NCBI GenBank assembly: GCA_002345565.1
Contig: DDVS01000007.1
Coordinates: 1 to 55,615, forward strand
Source of the DNA: Flavobacteriales bacterium UBA2306
GTDB lineage: Bacteria > Bacteroidota > Bacteroidia > Flavobacteriales > Weeksellaceae
Length of the DNA: 55,615 bases
Reading direction: 5' to 3'
A program made the translations under genes and the position numbers. The notes below the pieces were generated by a model, which worked only from the letters and a program-made list of their open reading frames with translations, ran no database searches and was not told where the DNA came from. The stretch's first letter is position 1. Each line of letters opens with the position of its first letter. Of this stretch, positions 34,823 through 43,639 are shown piece by piece.

Positions 34823-35932
34823 TTATTTTTTCTTAGGCGAGCAACCAGCCATTGTTGTGATTTTCACGGCTTCGGTTGCAGGTAGATTTTTGTTTCTTTC
34901 TACAAGACTTTCTACCATATTTTGGGCAGTTTTTGTATAAATTTCAGATATTTTGGAATTTTCCTGCAGCGCCGCTGGTCTTCCAACATCTCCGGCTTCT
35001 CTGATACTTTGAATCAATGGAATCTCTCCTAAAACCGGAATTCCCAAATCTTCTGCCATATATTGAGCGCCTTGTTTTCCAAAGATATAATATTTATTGT
35101 CAGGTAACTCTTCCGGTGTGAAATAAGCCATATTTTCTACCAATCCTAAAACCGGAATGTTAATACTTTCCATATTGAACATTGCGATTCCTTTTCTCAC
35201 ATCGGCTAGTGCAACGTGTTGAGGTGTACTTACAATCACCGCTCCTGTTACCGGAACTTCTTGAATAATAGAAAGATGAATGTCGCCAGTTCCCGGAGGA
35301 AGGTCAATCAAAAGGAAATCCAATTCGCCCCAATCCGCATCACGAATCATCTGATTCAATGCTTTAGAAGCCATCGGCCCTCTCCAGACTACCGCTTGAT
35401 TGGCTCCGGAGAAATATCCAATTGACAGCATTTTCACGCCATAATTTTCAATCGGTTTCATCAGATTTCTACCATTTACTTCTACAGAAATTGGTTTTTG
35501 TCCTTCCGTATCAAGCATTGTAGGAACAGACGGTCCGTAGATATCCGCATCCAGCAATCCAACTTTGAAACCCATTTTTGCCAACGTCACCGCAAGATTT
35601 GCAGAAACTGTAGATTTTCCAACGCCACCTTTTCCGGAAGCGATGGCGATAATATTCTGAATTCCTGGGATTTGTTTCCCTTTGATTTCGTTTGTCGCGG
35701 GCGTTGCCGGCAATTCTGGAGAAACGATTTTCAATTTCAAGTTGATGTGTTCCCCGAATTCCGAAGCAAAAGCTTGTTTCATAGCAACTTCCAGTTTCTT
35801 TTTCTCGTGCATTGCAGGCGAGTGAGATGTCATATCGATATACACATCATTGCCCATCACTTGGAAATTACTCACAAGGTCATCCACTTCTATCTCTTTC
35901 AGAAAATCCTGAACTTTTGATTTCGTCAGCAT
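34823..35932 (-). CDS. mrp: Mrp/NBP35-family ATP-binding Fe-S carrier
   Basis: A 369-residue P-loop protein that loads and carries Fe-S clusters (ApbC/Mrp family). The N-terminal part (about 1-85) is a MIP18/DUF59-like domain; the ATPase begins at about 99 with IAIASGKGGVGKSTVSANLA and has ADIYGPSVPTML, LLIDLPPGTGDIHLS and the C-terminal CSPKK tail. The usual CxxC of Mrp is reduced to one Cys near the end plus others that I could not place. A -7 element TAATTTTG on the minus strand is at 35959-35966. It is followed by the NifU gene. Confidence 0.93.
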   Translation of the reverse strand: MLTKSKVQDFLKEIEVDDLVSNFQVMGNDVYIDMTSHSPAMHEKKKLEVAMKQAFASEFGEHINLKLKIVSPELPATPATNEIKGKQIPGIQNIIAIASGKGGVGKSTVSANLAVTLAKMGFKVGLLDADIYGPSVPTMLDTEGQKPISVEVNGRNLMKPIENYGVKMLSIGYFSGANQAVVWRGPMASKALNQMIRDADWGELDFLLIDLPPGTGDIHLSIIQEVPVTGAVIVSTPQHVALADVRKGIAMFNMESINIPVLGLVENMAYFTPEELPDNKYYIFGKQGAQYMAEDLGIPVLGEIPLIQSIREAGDVGRPAALQENSKISEIYTKTAQNMVESLVERNKNLPATEAVKITTMAGCSPKKK

Positions 35933-36135
35933 AAAATTTATTATTCTTTAAGTGGCTACAAAATTACGGATTTTAAAATTAATTTAGAATTAATTGAATT
36001 TATGATTTTGTCTATCTGAATGATTTTTGGCAGGTTAAATTTTAGTAATAGAGTTTGAGCGTTTTAGTGTTTGAGAAATTAATGAGAGGTGAAACTCTTT
36101 CAAACTCACACGAGCCGGGACCTGCTGGTAGTTTA

Positions 36136-36324
36136 TACTGAGCTTAGTCGAAGTGTTGCAATCTTTTTTGCATCACGTTTTGTCAGGCTGAGGTTCTCGA
36201 AGCCTACGCAAAAAAGGATTTCCATTACCGTTAGGACGAGCGATTTTGCCTTCAATTCAAACTTTGTCAGTAAAAAAATGTCATTCTGGAGGAATCTCAA
36301 AAGTTTAGATTCCTCCAGAATGAC
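36136..36324. repeat. Cluster of REP-like elements
   Basis: Three units in the 416-base spacer between mrp and the symporter: a degenerate TACTGAGCTTAGTCGAAG (36137-36154), a clear TGTCAGGCTGAGGTTCTCGAAG (36181-36202), and a perfect 18-base hairpin GTCATTCTGGAGGAATCT at 36280-36297 and 36307-36324. No gene is visible. Confidence 0.7.
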
Positions 36325-36348
36325 AAAATTGAGTTTATATTGTAATAC

Positions 36349-37584
36349 CTAACTCTCCAACTGTCCTTCCCATTTGCTCACAGCAGAAGTGGCAAGTGCG
36401 TTTCCTATTACATTGGTAGCGGTTCTTCCCATATCGCAGAAATGGTCGATTGGCAAAATCAATGCAATTCCTTCAACTGGAATATCGAACATTCCGCACG
36501 CCGCAACAATGATTACCAAACTTGCTCTCGGAACGCCCGCAATTCCTTTACTCGTCAACATTAGAACCAAAAGCATTATGATCTGTTGTCCCAAAGGCAT
36601 ATCGATTCCGTAAATCTGAGCAATGAAAATCGATGCAAACGTCATATACATCATACTTCCGTCCAAATTGAAAGAATATCCCAAAGGCAAAATAAAAGAA
36701 ACAATCCTGCTGTTACAGCCAAATCTTTCCAATTCTTCTACCAATTTTGGGAAAACGGCTTCGGAACTTGTGGTGGAAAATGCTATCAACAATGGTTCTT
36801 TGATTCTTCTTAACAATTCGAAAAGACGATTGCCAAGAATAAGATATCCAACTAACAAAAGGACTAACCAAAGAATTCCTAATGCAAAGAAAAAATCTCT
36901 AAGATAAATCGCGTAAACTTTGAAAATCTCAAAACCATTTGTTGAAACTACGCCTGCAATGGCTCCGAAAACGCCAAGTGGCGCAACCCACATAATGTAG
37001 CCTACCATTTTCAAAATAGCGTGAGCAATAATGTCCAAACCTTTGATAACCGGTTTTGTATACTCTTCGCCCATTGCAGACAATGCAATCCCAAACATTA
37101 CAGAAAAGACAACAATCTGCAACACTTCATTAGTTGCAAAAGCTTCGAATAAACTTTTCGGGATGATGTGTTTTACAAAGTCTTCCATAGAAAATCCTTT
37201 GCTGTTACTCACGATTTCGGAAGCGGCAGATGCATCTTGAATTGGTAATTGGGTAACGTGACCGGGCTCCAGCCAATTAACCAAAACTAATCCGATTGAT
37301 AATGACACCAAAGATGCTGTGATAAACCAAAGCATCGCCTTAGTCCCAACACGACCAACCATTTTGATATCGCCCATTTTTGCAATCCCAACCACCAACG
37401 TCGAGAAAACCAAAGGCGCAATAATCATCTGAATCAGTCGGATGAAAATGGTACCGAGAAGTTTGATGTTTTTTGAAAAATCCTCTGCAGAATCGGGATA
37501 CTTGGCGTGGACAATACCACCTAAAACAACACCCAAAATCAATGCAATAATAATTGCAAAAAACAGTTTATTCTGACCTTTCAT
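36349..37584 (-). CDS. Dicarboxylate/amino-acid:cation symporter (DAACS family)
   Basis: A 411-residue inner-membrane symporter of the GltP/DctA family, which takes up glutamate, aspartate or C4-dicarboxylates with H+ or Na+. Eight helices and two re-entrant loops are expected; FSTTSSEAVFPKLVEELE (the serine-rich HP1 loop), LPLGYSFNLDGSMMYMTFA (substrate and cation site) and SKGIAGVPRASLVIIVA (HP2) are all intact. The substrate cannot be told apart by sequence alone. A -7 element TAGTTTTG on the minus strand is at 37666-37673. Confidence 0.93.
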   Translation of the reverse strand: MKGQNKLFFAIIIALILGVVLGGIVHAKYPDSAEDFSKNIKLLGTIFIRLIQMIIAPLVFSTLVVGIAKMGDIKMVGRVGTKAMLWFITASLVSLSIGLVLVNWLEPGHVTQLPIQDASAASEIVSNSKGFSMEDFVKHIIPKSLFEAFATNEVLQIVVFSVMFGIALSAMGEEYTKPVIKGLDIIAHAILKMVGYIMWVAPLGVFGAIAGVVSTNGFEIFKVYAIYLRDFFFALGILWLVLLLVGYLILGNRLFELLRRIKEPLLIAFSTTSSEAVFPKLVEELERFGCNSRIVSFILPLGYSFNLDGSMMYMTFASIFIAQIYGIDMPLGQQIIMLLVLMLTSKGIAGVPRASLVIIVAACGMFDIPVEGIALILPIDHFCDMGRTATNVIGNALATSAVSKWEGQLES

Positions 37585-37817
37585 ACGAAACTTTTATTTG
37601 TTTTTATTAGTTATATGGAATCGCAAACAGCGATTTCATAACTTCTTATGTAAATTGTAACTGAGCAAAACTAATATTTTTGAGAGAATAACCATCAATA
37701 TTTTAAATTAATATTAAGTCAAGCTATAGAAAACTGCTGTTTTATAATCAGAAAAATAAAATAACATTCACGCTAAGTTAAGATTAGAATTCTTTCTTTG
37801 TAAAAACCCAAACATTC

Positions 37818-38642
37818 ATGAAAAGAGATGTAGAGATTGTCATCATTTCTGACGTCCATCTTGGGACTTACGGTTGCAAAGCCAAGGAATTATTAAAATA
37901 TCTGAATTCTATCCGTCCAAAAACTTTGATTTTGAATGGTGATATCATCGACATCTGGCAGTTCAAGAAATCTTATTTTCCAAAGTCTCATCTCAAAGTT
38001 GTCAAAAAACTGATTTCTTTTGCGACCAAAGAATCGGAGGTTTTTTACATCACGGGAAATCACGACGAAACATTCAGGAATTTTACAGATTTCGAATTAG
38101 GGAAATTGAAATTGTGTAACAAACACGTCTTGAAATTAGGAAATCAGAAAGCCTGGATTTTTCACGGCGATGTTTTTGACGCCTCGGTTCAACATTCCAA
38201 ATGGATTGCAAAGTTGGGCGGAAAAGGTTACGATTTGCTAATAGCGATTAACAATCTTGTGAATTGGGGATTGGAAAAAATGGGAAGAGAAAAATATTCC
38301 TTCTCAAAAAAAATTAAGAATAATGTCAAAAAAGCCGTGAAATATATCGGTGATTTTGAATTAACCGCTTCCGAATTGGCGATTGAAAACAACTTCGATT
38401 ATGTGATTTGTGGACATATTCATCAGCCTCAAATCAGAGAAGTGGTTACCAAAAAAGGCAAATGTACTTATCTGAATTCCGGAGATTGGGTGGAAAATCT
38501 TTCCGCGTTGGAATATCAAAATGGCGAATGGAAGATGTTCGTTTATGAACATGAAAAACACAATTTGCTGGATGAAGAAATCGATGAAATGAAGGAAATC
38601 AGCAGTGAGGAATTGATGAAAATTGTGACTCAGATTGCATGA
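37818..38642 (+). CDS. LpxH-like UDP-2,3-diacylglucosamine diphosphatase
   Basis: A 274-residue calcineurin-type metallophosphatase. The metal-binding blocks are present: ISDVHLGTY, NGDIIDIW, TGNHDE, HGDVFD and CGHIHQPQI. The size and a conserved AIETKIK-type insert region fit the LpxH/LpxH2 group that cleaves UDP-diacylglucosamine to lipid X in lipid A synthesis. It might have another UDP-sugar substrate. A glycosyltransferase gene follows on the same strand, with a repeat between. Confidence 0.88.
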   Translation: MKRDVEIVIISDVHLGTYGCKAKELLKYLNSIRPKTLILNGDIIDIWQFKKSYFPKSHLKVVKKLISFATKESEVFYITGNHDETFRNFTDFELGKLKLCNKHVLKLGNQKAWIFHGDVFDASVQHSKWIAKLGGKGYDLLIAINNLVNWGLEKMGREKYSFSKKIKNNVKKAVKYIGDFELTASELAIENNFDYVICGHIHQPQIREVVTKKGKCTYLNSGDWVENLSALEYQNGEWKMFVYEHEKHNLLDEEIDEMKEISSEELMKIVTQIA

Positions 38643-38729
38643 AGTCTTCGAAAGCATCAGACTGACACTGCTAAAACATTTAATATTAGAAATGTCACAC
38701 TTTGACACCTTGAGGTTGTCGAAGGGTCT
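38642..38729. repeat. Two REP-like units between lpxH-like and glycosyltransferase genes
   Basis: At 38642-38668 an inverse unit (CTTCGAAAGCATCAGACTGA) and at 38704-38729 a direct unit (TGACACCTTGAGGTTGTCGA) face each other, 36 bases apart. They match the TGTCAGxCTGAG...TCGAAG family. Confidence 0.65.
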
Positions 38730-38762
38730 AATTTAAAATTATAAAAACACCAATTAAGCCAT

Positions 38763-39731
38763 ATGAAAATATTATATGCATTCCAAGGCACAGGAAACGG
38801 ACATCTTGCAAGAGCCCAGGAAATCATCCCGATTTTGAAAAAGCACGCGCTTGTCGATTCTTTAATTAGTGGACATCAGACACAATTGAAGTCGGATTTT
38901 GACATCGATTTCCGGTTCAAAGGCATTTCTTTGCTTTATAACAAAACAGGCGGTTTGTCTTATAAAAAAACATTGCTGGAAAATAATTTCTGCAAAGCCG
39001 CAAAAGTGATTAAAGATTTGGATTTGAGTGCGTATGATTTGATTATCAATGACTTTGAACCGTTGACAGGTTGGGTTGCTAAATTGAAACATTTGCCGAT
39101 TTTGGAACTTAGCCATCAGGCATCTTTGACATTTAAAGAAACGCCAAAACCTGAGAAAAAAGATTGGTTCGGTGATTTAATCCTGAAACATTATGTGCCT
39201 TGTGACAAGAAAATCGGATTTCATTTTGATAACTATAATTCGCATATCAAAAAGCCGGTTATCAGACAGAAAATAAGAAAACTGAATCCAGATAATAAAG
39301 GTCACTATTTAGTTTATCTTCCAAGTTTTTCGGATGAAGTGATTACGAATTTCCTGACAAGAATAGATGTGGAATGGAAAGTCTTTTCCAAATATGCTAA
39401 GCAACATCAGAAGTTTAATAATGTGGAGATTTTCCCGATTGATGAGACAACATATTTAGAATTATTTGAAACTTGTGAAGGTATTCTTTGCAATGCCGGA
39501 TTCGAAACCCCTGCGGAAGCGTTGTTTATGAATAAGAAGTTATTCGTGATTCCGATAGAAAATCAATATGAGCAAGAGTGCAATGCGTTTGCACTGGAAA
39601 AAATGGGTATTGCGACGTCAGAAAAATTAGATCCTGTTAAAATCAGAGAATGGATTAATTCTGAAAATAGATTGGAAGTGGATTATCCGGATAATATTGA
39701 AAGTATTTTGACTAAAGAGATTTTGTATTAA
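38763..39731 (+). CDS. Glycosyltransferase, GT-B fold
   Basis: A 322-residue enzyme of the glycosyltransferase 28/1 type. The N-terminal FQGTGNGHLARAQEII motif binds the acceptor side, and the C-terminal GILCNAGFETPAEALF and PIENQYEQECNAFAL match the nucleotide-sugar site of MurG- or UGT-like enzymes. Acceptor unknown. It follows an LpxH-like gene by 120 bases, so a role in outer-membrane glycolipid is conceivable. I have seen this type of pair in other flavobacteria but cannot confirm it here. Confidence 0.82.
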   Translation: MKILYAFQGTGNGHLARAQEIIPILKKHALVDSLISGHQTQLKSDFDIDFRFKGISLLYNKTGGLSYKKTLLENNFCKAAKVIKDLDLSAYDLIINDFEPLTGWVAKLKHLPILELSHQASLTFKETPKPEKKDWFGDLILKHYVPCDKKIGFHFDNYNSHIKKPVIRQKIRKLNPDNKGHYLVYLPSFSDEVITNFLTRIDVEWKVFSKYAKQHQKFNNVEIFPIDETTYLELFETCEGILCNAGFETPAEALFMNKKLFVIPIENQYEQECNAFALEKMGIATSEKLDPVKIREWINSENRLEVDYPDNIESILTKEILY

Positions 39732-39741
39732 TAATCAACCA

Positions 39742-39858
39742 TTATGAAATCAACATTTTTTCACCTTGAATAGGATGATCTTCAGGATGAAGCTCGAAAT
39801 ATTTTTCCAAAGGATTATTCAAAAGACTATATTCTTTGTTTTCTAATAGAATGATTAT
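39742..39858 (-). pseudogene. Remnant of a short hypothetical gene
   Basis: The minus strand reads IILLENKEYSLLNNPLE, KYFELHPEDHP and IQGEKMLIS before a stop at 39742-39744, with one Trp after it. This looks like the N-terminus of a protein that normally continues into a W-R-G-Y type segment; the remainder is missing where the glycosyltransferase gene ends. There is no ATG start (ATA is at the expected place). Confidence 0.55.
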
Positions 39859-39876
39859 ATACCTCAAAAATATAAA

Positions 39877-39900
39877 AAACCCCTGAAAAATCAGAGGTTT
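39877..39900 (-). terminator. Terminator after the SH3-domain gene
   Basis: AAACCCCTGA and its near-complement TCAGAGGTTT with a four-base loop; on the minus strand it is followed by TTTTTATATTT. Confidence 0.75.
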
Positions 39901-39924
39901 CAAATTTTATTAAGGATTTGAAAA

Positions 39925-40341
39925 TTAAGCTTTCAAATATCGTGCATAAGCATAACCTTCTTCTCCGTCAGCAGTTTTGATTTTCCACCAGTCGTCAGAA
40001 GACTGCTCAACCAAAGTTACTGTTTCGCCTTTCGCTGCTTTTCCAACAATAGAAGCTTCAGTTGATGGTTCTTGTCTGATGTTAAGATTAGACTCATCTG
40101 TTTCAACCATTAAAGAAGCACCAGCTGCCAATCCAGAAACCTGAACATCAATATTAATATCGGTTGCCGTATATGAAGAATCAATTGCACCTAAAGCATT
40201 CCAAACAGAGTCTTTAGAAGCGCTATTAGTTGCTTTTCCCGTGATGTAAAGAACACCGTCTTGTTCCTGTACAGAAAGGTCGGAAAGTCCTGCTGACTGA
40301 GCTGCAGAAACTACACTTGCATATTTGTCTTGTAAACTCAT
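39925..40341 (-). CDS. BON-like and SH3b domain protein
   Basis: A 138-residue protein without a clear signal peptide. The N-terminal half (about 10-75, SVQEQDGVLYITGKATN) looks like a BON/LysM-type domain, and the C-terminal half (about 80-138) is a bacterial SH3 domain with NIRQEPSTEASIVGKAAKGE and WWKIKTADGEEGYAYARYLK. It lies six bases after the BON lipoprotein gene on the same strand. A periplasmic envelope role for the pair is inferred. Confidence 0.8.
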   Translation of the reverse strand: MSLQDKYASVVSAAQSAGLSDLSVQEQDGVLYITGKATNSASKDSVWNALGAIDSSYTATDINIDVQVSGLAAGASLMVETDESNLNIRQEPSTEASIVGKAAKGETVTLVEQSSDDWWKIKTADGEEGYAYARYLKA

Positions 40342-40347
40342 TTGTGA

Positions 40348-40827
40348 TTATTTTATAGTGATTTTGTTATCGTATTTACCAATCTTAAGTGCATCTACAG
40401 ACTCTTTTACTTTTCTTGCATTCGCAGAAGTTGTAGAACCAGTCAATGTCAATGTGCCTGCAACATCTTCAGCTTTCACGCCTGGGATATCTTTAAGAGC
40501 ATCATTTACTTTTTGTAAAACTGCCGCATCCACAGTATTTACTTCGACAGGCGCTGCCACAGGAGCAACAGTTGCCATATCGTGAACATCTTTCACGCCT
40601 TCCACTTTTTTAAGCGCTGCAATAGCTGCTTGTTTATCAGCTTCGGTTGCGAAAACTCCGCTTAGGTGAGCTTGTCCTTCTTTCACTTCAACAGAAGTTC
40701 CAGGATACGCAGTAATTACGGTTGTTGCTTGCGAAGTCAGTTCCGCATCAGAAACTTTCTTTTTACAAGAAACGGCAGTCATAGAAATCAAAACAGATAG
40801 CGCTGCCACTTTAAGAATGTTTTTCAT
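40348..40827 (-). CDS. BON-domain lipoprotein
   Basis: A 159-residue lipoprotein with a signal ending in SMTAVSC (Cys near 20-21). Two BON domains, about 35-85 and 95-155, each have the typical ELTSQATTVITAYPG- and VNDALKDIPGVKAEDV-type helix followed by a strand with a Gly (LSGVFATEADKQAA, LTGSTTSANARK). BON proteins bind membrane surfaces. The gene is coupled to the SH3-domain gene. Confidence 0.87.
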   Translation of the reverse strand: MKNILKVAALSVLISMTAVSCKKKVSDAELTSQATTVITAYPGTSVEVKEGQAHLSGVFATEADKQAAIAALKKVEGVKDVHDMATVAPVAAPVEVNTVDAAVLQKVNDALKDIPGVKAEDVAGTLTLTGSTTSANARKVKESVDALKIGKYDNKITIK

Positions 40828-40944
40828 AGATTTATATTTTGGTTTATGAATATATGTCTTTTTTGAATTAAATTTTATGCCAAAGCACTGTAGTAAAATT
40901 ATTATCTTTTGATATTAGTTTATAAACTTTAAAGGATTTTAACA

Positions 40945-40979
40945 AAAAAAAAGATCTCCGAATTTTGGAGATCTTTTTT
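40945..40979. terminator. Terminator after the beta-helix gene / before the BON genes
   Basis: AAAAAAGATCTCC with complement GGAGATCTTTTTT, a short loop and flanking A/T runs. It faces the minus-strand beta-helix gene's end. Confidence 0.85.
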
Positions 40980-41002
40980 CATCATTCATTTTTTAGAAAA
41001 AA

Positions 41003-43639
41003 TTAAAAAGAAATTGTATTAACTGTTGCCGAAGCAGAAGTAGTTGTTGTACTTTTTAATGTTGCACCTGTTGTGGAATAAGTCCCGCCAGTGTACATCC
41101 CCCATCCTGTTGAATTTCCTACAAAATTTCCCCCAGTGTAGCTTCCTCCAAAGTAGATTTTATACTGAGTAGATTTAGCCAAATTTGGACTTGAGAAATG
41201 GAAATAATACACTGCATTTTTCGGTTTGAAAGTTACCATTTCTGTTCCTGCAGCATTTTCAATATGTAACATTGATGTTGAGGCTAATTGAGCAGAAGAT
41301 TTGATATACATACTCACTTGAGTAGAAGCTGCTCCCATTGCTTTGGTCATATTAGCGTTTGAACCTGCAGAAATCAAAGTTCCGCCATTCATTAGGAAAG
41401 TTCCGTTGTAATCAATTCCTTCTTCCGGCTGGCTTGTTGGTCCGTTTACGATGGTAGTTCCTCCGGAAATTGTAATGTTTCCGTTGCTGTCAATCGCATC
41501 GCTTCCTGTTACAATATTAATTCCACCGGTGATATTTAACTGACTTCCATCATTAGATTCAGTTCCGCCTGAAACCGTTCCATATGTTGCATTAAGTCCG
41601 TCATTAGAAGCAGTAACATTGTTAACACCGCCAGCTAAATTAATAATAGGTGCTTCAATACCTTCTCCAACGCCTGAAGTAGCTGAGATTGCAGAAACAG
41701 TATTTGTTCCGCCGTTTACAGTTACAGAAGTATCAGAATGAATACCGTCATCTGTTGAGTTGAATGTATTGTTTCCATTATTAATCACAATTGCACCGGC
41801 TGCAACCAAAGTTTTAGGATGAGAATAATCTGTTCCGGAAACCAATAATCTCGCACCCGTTGTTGTTATTTTCAAAGTTGGATTTCCTGTTGCTGTTCCG
41901 ATAGTTACTTGACCATCGGATTTAATTCCTTTTCCTGCAATACCAGAGCTTGTAGTTGTCAAAGAACCACCGCTGATGATGACGTTTGCGTCTCCTGAAA
42001 TCGCTGCAGATGAATAAGAATCTGTAGCTCCTGTTGTATTGGTATATTTTGCACCAGCTCCTGCTGTTGTTATGTTGATTGTTCCGCCAGAAATTTCGAT
42101 ATCCGCATCAGCAGAAATTCCTTTTGTTCCTGTTGCTGTCGTAGTTCCTGTGATTGTTATAGTTCCGCTTGAAATTGTAACTTTTCCATCCGCTTTTATT
42201 CCTGTTGGGTAAGACGGGTCGTATCCACTTCCTGAAGCATTCAGTAATGTTGCTCCTGAAAGATTCACGGTTGTACTTCCTCCGGAAATAGTCACATTTC
42301 CATCGGCGTTAATTCCTTTACTTGCTGATCCGGAATTGGTTAAAATTAATGTTCCTCCAAGAATGTTAATATCAGTGTCAGATGAAATTGAAGCAGAGGA
42401 ATAAGAATCTGCAACGCCAGAAGTATTGGTGTAGGCAGCTCCATTTCCTGCAGTTGAAATTGTAATGTTCCCACTATTGATGTTGATTTCTTTACCTGTG
42501 GAAATTCCTTTTCCCCCGTTTGCTGTCGACGCAATAGTTAAATTAATGGTTGCATTGCTTACATTCAAAACACCATCTGTTTTAATGGCTGTAGAATAAG
42601 AAGGATCAACTCCGCTTCCTGAAGCTGTAAGAACTGCAGCTCCATTAACATTGGCGGTGATATTTCCGCCACTAATTGTGATATTTCCTTTTGCGCTGAT
42701 TGCTTTTGACTGAGCTCCGGTTAAAGTCAGGTTAATTGTTCCTCCAGAAATATTAATGGTGTTACTTCCAGTTTTAATTCCTTTTACGTCAGCCGAAGCT
42801 AAAGCCGAAGTGATAGTTCCGCCAGAAATTGATATTGCTGTATCACCCGCGTCAATCGCATCAGCAGTTGCTGTGATATTCAAGTCGCCACCACTCATTG
42901 TGAAACCTTCGGAATGTAATCCGTCAGAAGCAGCGCCTGTTACTTTGATAGTTCCATTTTGGATTTCAATGTCTTTTGAAGTGGAAACACCGTGTTTTTT
43001 TATACCATTAATATTAAGAGCACCTGTTCCTGCGAAAATGATTTTTCCGTCAGTCTGCAAAGCTCCGTTTTTAGTATTTGTAGAACCGTCCGTTAATGAA
43101 CTTGTTGTTCCAGCTTGTAAAGTGAAAGTATGCGTTTGTGCTCCGGTTACAATAATTGCCGGACCGGAAGCATTAGTCAAATTAAGATTATTAATAACAA
43201 ATTTTGCAGGAGAAGTAGAGCTCATTGTCAAACTTCCGCTTGTGCTTGTTCCCAAAAGATTATACTCCAGATTACTTGTGGTAGAAGTTGAGGTTACAGC
43301 AACAGTTCCGCCAGTCGCAGTAATCGTTACACCATTTGCTGAATAAGGATTGATAATCGTTGCGTTATCAGTTCCGTTGTAGATGATGTAGATTTTATCA
43401 AGATTGACTGTACTGTTTGTAAATGTCAAACTATCAATTACATTTTTTCTAATGTCCAAAGTGCTGGTCTGTCCGCTCAATTTGAATTTTGAATAGGTAT
43501 TGTCCAACTTGATACTATCCACCGAAGCAATCGGAGAAGCATACATTGTGTTTCCGGAATTATGAACAACTACTTTTTGCTGAGCTTTAATCGAAAAAGA
43601 GAAAAGCATCACTAACACTAATAATAAATACTTTCTCAT
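41003..43639 (-). CDS. Cthe_2159-type repetitive beta-helix carbohydrate-binding protein
   Basis: An 878-residue secreted protein (signal 1-19, KYLLLVLVMLFSFSIKAQ) with a leading region that resembles its neighbour's N-terminus (about 20-75), then about 700 residues of right-handed beta-helix. The repeats are of the form ISGGxxxI/V...GAxxxYTNTSGxxDSYSSAxIS, with a superrepeat of about 120-130 residues seen about residues 330-600. It fits the Cthe_2159/DUF4353 carbohydrate-binding family. It has no T9SS C-terminal domain, ending STTTTSASATVNTISF. It is coupled to the gene before it (ATGA overlap). Confidence 0.87.
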   Translation of the reverse strand: MRKYLLLVLVMLFSFSIKAQQKVVVHNSGNTMYASPIASVDSIKLDNTYSKFKLSGQTSTLDIRKNVIDSLTFTNSTVNLDKIYIIYNGTDNATIINPYSANGVTITATGGTVAVTSTSTTSNLEYNLLGTSTSGSLTMSSTSPAKFVINNLNLTNASGPAIIVTGAQTHTFTLQAGTTSSLTDGSTNTKNGALQTDGKIIFAGTGALNINGIKKHGVSTSKDIEIQNGTIKVTGAASDGLHSEGFTMSGGDLNITATADAIDAGDTAISISGGTITSALASADVKGIKTGSNTINISGGTINLTLTGAQSKAISAKGNITISGGNITANVNGAAVLTASGSGVDPSYSTAIKTDGVLNVSNATINLTIASTANGGKGISTGKEININSGNITISTAGNGAAYTNTSGVADSYSSASISSDTDINILGGTLILTNSGSASKGINADGNVTISGGSTTVNLSGATLLNASGSGYDPSYPTGIKADGKVTISSGTITITGTTTATGTKGISADADIEISGGTINITTAGAGAKYTNTTGATDSYSSAAISGDANVIISGGSLTTTSSGIAGKGIKSDGQVTIGTATGNPTLKITTTGARLLVSGTDYSHPKTLVAAGAIVINNGNNTFNSTDDGIHSDTSVTVNGGTNTVSAISATSGVGEGIEAPIINLAGGVNNVTASNDGLNATYGTVSGGTESNDGSQLNITGGINIVTGSDAIDSNGNITISGGTTIVNGPTSQPEEGIDYNGTFLMNGGTLISAGSNANMTKAMGAASTQVSMYIKSSAQLASTSMLHIENAAGTEMVTFKPKNAVYYFHFSSPNLAKSTQYKIYFGGSYTGGNFVGNSTGWGMYTGGTYSTTGATLKSTTTTSASATVNTISF

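Noticed and set aside
42756..43346. 196-codon plus-strand ORF opposite the beta-helix gene
   Set aside because: It arises from the repetitive codons of the minus-strand gene.
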